Shown here: positions 63,121 through 64,000 of the stretch, one piece after another
Layout: the number at the start of each line of letters is the position of its first letter
Numbering within the stretch: the first letter of the stretch is position 1
NCBI GenBank assembly: GCA_963575745.1
Contig: CAUYUJ010012136.1
Coordinates: forward strand, 230,772 to 294,771
Direction of reading: 5' to 3'
Origin: Prorocentrum cordatum
Taxonomy: Eukaryota; Sar; Dinophyceae; Prorocentrales; Prorocentraceae
DNA: 64,000 bases
Notes under the pieces: model-generated
Seen by the model: the letters and a program-made list of their open reading frames with translations, nothing else
What the model was told of the DNA's origin: nothing
The model's database searches: none
Program-made: the position numbers and the translations under genes

Positions 63121-63417
63121 GGCGCGCAGGAGAAGGAGGATGCCCTCCCCCACCTTCCCCCTCTTCCCCCGTCTCCTCCTATTCCTGCTCCCCCTTTCTG
63201 GCCCACCCCCCTTCTCCCCGTCCATCTCCCTCTTTCCCTTCCCCTCCACGTTCCTCTCCCTCCGCCGTCCACGGAATGCCCTGAAACGGCCGCGGCGCCC
63301 GATACATCCTCTTGACCCGCTGGGTTTCAGAGATCCGCAATTACGGTTGGCGCTGCAAAGAACACAGGCGATGTGGCGCCGCTGGCCCGCTTCTGAACAC
63401 TATTCCCCCACTTTGGG

Positions 63418-63535
63418 GGGTGCACCGAGGAGGCCCTGGGAAGGGATAGCGTGCACCGACGAGGCCCTCGCCGGGGGGATAGCGTGCGCAGCAGGGGCCC
63501 TCGCGGGGGGATCGCCTCAAGGGGATAGCTTGCTT
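63418..63535 (+). repeat. Short tandem repeat GGGATAGCGTGC
   Basis: Three units with GGATAGCGTGCACCGACGAG-type sequence and GGCCCTCGC, period about 45 bp. Confidence 0.55.
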
Positions 63536-63597
63536 TCCGGAGATCGATGCTGAACGACATATTTGTTTGCAACGCTAGCCGTAGTCCCGATCCGATT

Positions 63598-63830
63598 CTG
63601 TTCCTGTGCAGTGGGGGCTTATGCCAAGAGGTACCATGCTTGCCTGGGTGCCCTGGGTTTCTTGGGTTTCAATGGTTTTGCTGTGGAAGGCGTGGCGTTC
63701 CCACACCAGAAATCAAGGGACGTCCTGGTTGGGTTTCAATGGTTTTGCTGCGGAAGGCGTGACGTTCCAACAGCAGAAATCGAGGGGCGTCCTGGGGTCT
63801 CAGGGTGGGGTTTCCCGTGGAAGGTTCCTC
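63598..63830 (+). mobile_element. Family F element, copy 3, internally duplicated
   Basis: CAGTGGGGGCTTATGCCAAG opens it, as in the other copies. The block GGGTTTCAATGGTTTTGCTG followed by GGAAGGCGT occurs twice about 75 bp apart. It is followed by TTTGTCTGCAG at 63856-63866, a possible splice acceptor. Confidence 0.6.
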
Positions 63831-64000
63831 GTGGTCGAGCCCCTGCTGCACATTTTGTCTGCAGCGCCAGCCGCTGGCCCGCCCTGTGCCGGCGAGAGCG
63901 CGCCAGGAGGGCAGGGGGCCGCGCGGGGGCGAGGTGTTAAAGCTCACCTCCTTCACTGAATTCTGCGAAGGCCATCAGAAGGTGGCCCGAGGGCGGAAGG

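Overview
The window looks like a gene-poor stretch of a large, GC-rich dinoflagellate nuclear genome, possibly Prorocentrum-like. This is inferred from repeat content, very sparse genes, APE-type LINEs carrying RNase H domains, and many short hairpin-like elements next to possible exons. I recognise only one host gene with confidence: an RPB10 RNA polymerase subunit at 26.1-26.4 kb. A few short segments look like isolated exons but belong to no family I can name. Bacterial-type features (operons, CRISPR, Shine-Dalgarno sites) are absent.

Layout. 0-9 kb: small inverted-repeat elements, then two blocks of a 90-bp minisatellite each followed by a GAT-rich microsatellite. 9-14 kb: GGA/CTC microsatellites, palindromes and more MITE-like elements. 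14.2-16.5 kb: a tandemly duplicated cassette of about 1 kb. 16.7-17.5 kb: tetra- and pentanucleotide repeats. 18.8-20 kb: a long dispersed repeat. 20.2-21.9 kb: a 51-bp minisatellite. 22-32 kb: a patchwork of dispersed elements (families A-G, P, R), the RPB10 gene and exon-like fragments. 32.4-35.3 kb: an array of roughly 50-bp palindromic units. 35-42 kb: more MITE-like elements, a palindrome cluster and CTC/ATC microsatellites. 42.8-50.5 kb: a nearly intact LINE (LINE-A, + strand). 50.5-55.5 kb: MITE fragments plus a second copy of the 18.8-kb repeat, split by 1.3 kb of simple sequence. 55.7-62.2 kb: a second, broken LINE (LINE-B, - strand). 62.3-64 kb: GGA microsatellites and a short dispersed element.

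Both LINEs encode, in order, an ORF1 protein with a Cys zinc finger and coiled coil, an APE-like endonuclease, a reverse transcriptase, a CCHC knuckle, an RNase H domain and a C-terminal Cys motif. They lie tail to tail. LINE-A has one reading-frame break just before the knuckle. LINE-B has three frame breaks and two in-frame stops. One of those stops is a lone TGA separating ORF1 from the endonuclease frame.

Several short inverted-repeat families sit directly beside exon-like sequence: family C follows RPB10, and families F and C bracket an exon candidate at 30.5 kb. This is the arrangement expected of introner-type elements, and it is the most interesting genome-scale pattern here. All family assignments come from reading sequence similarity by eye. 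Percent identities and boundaries are approximate.
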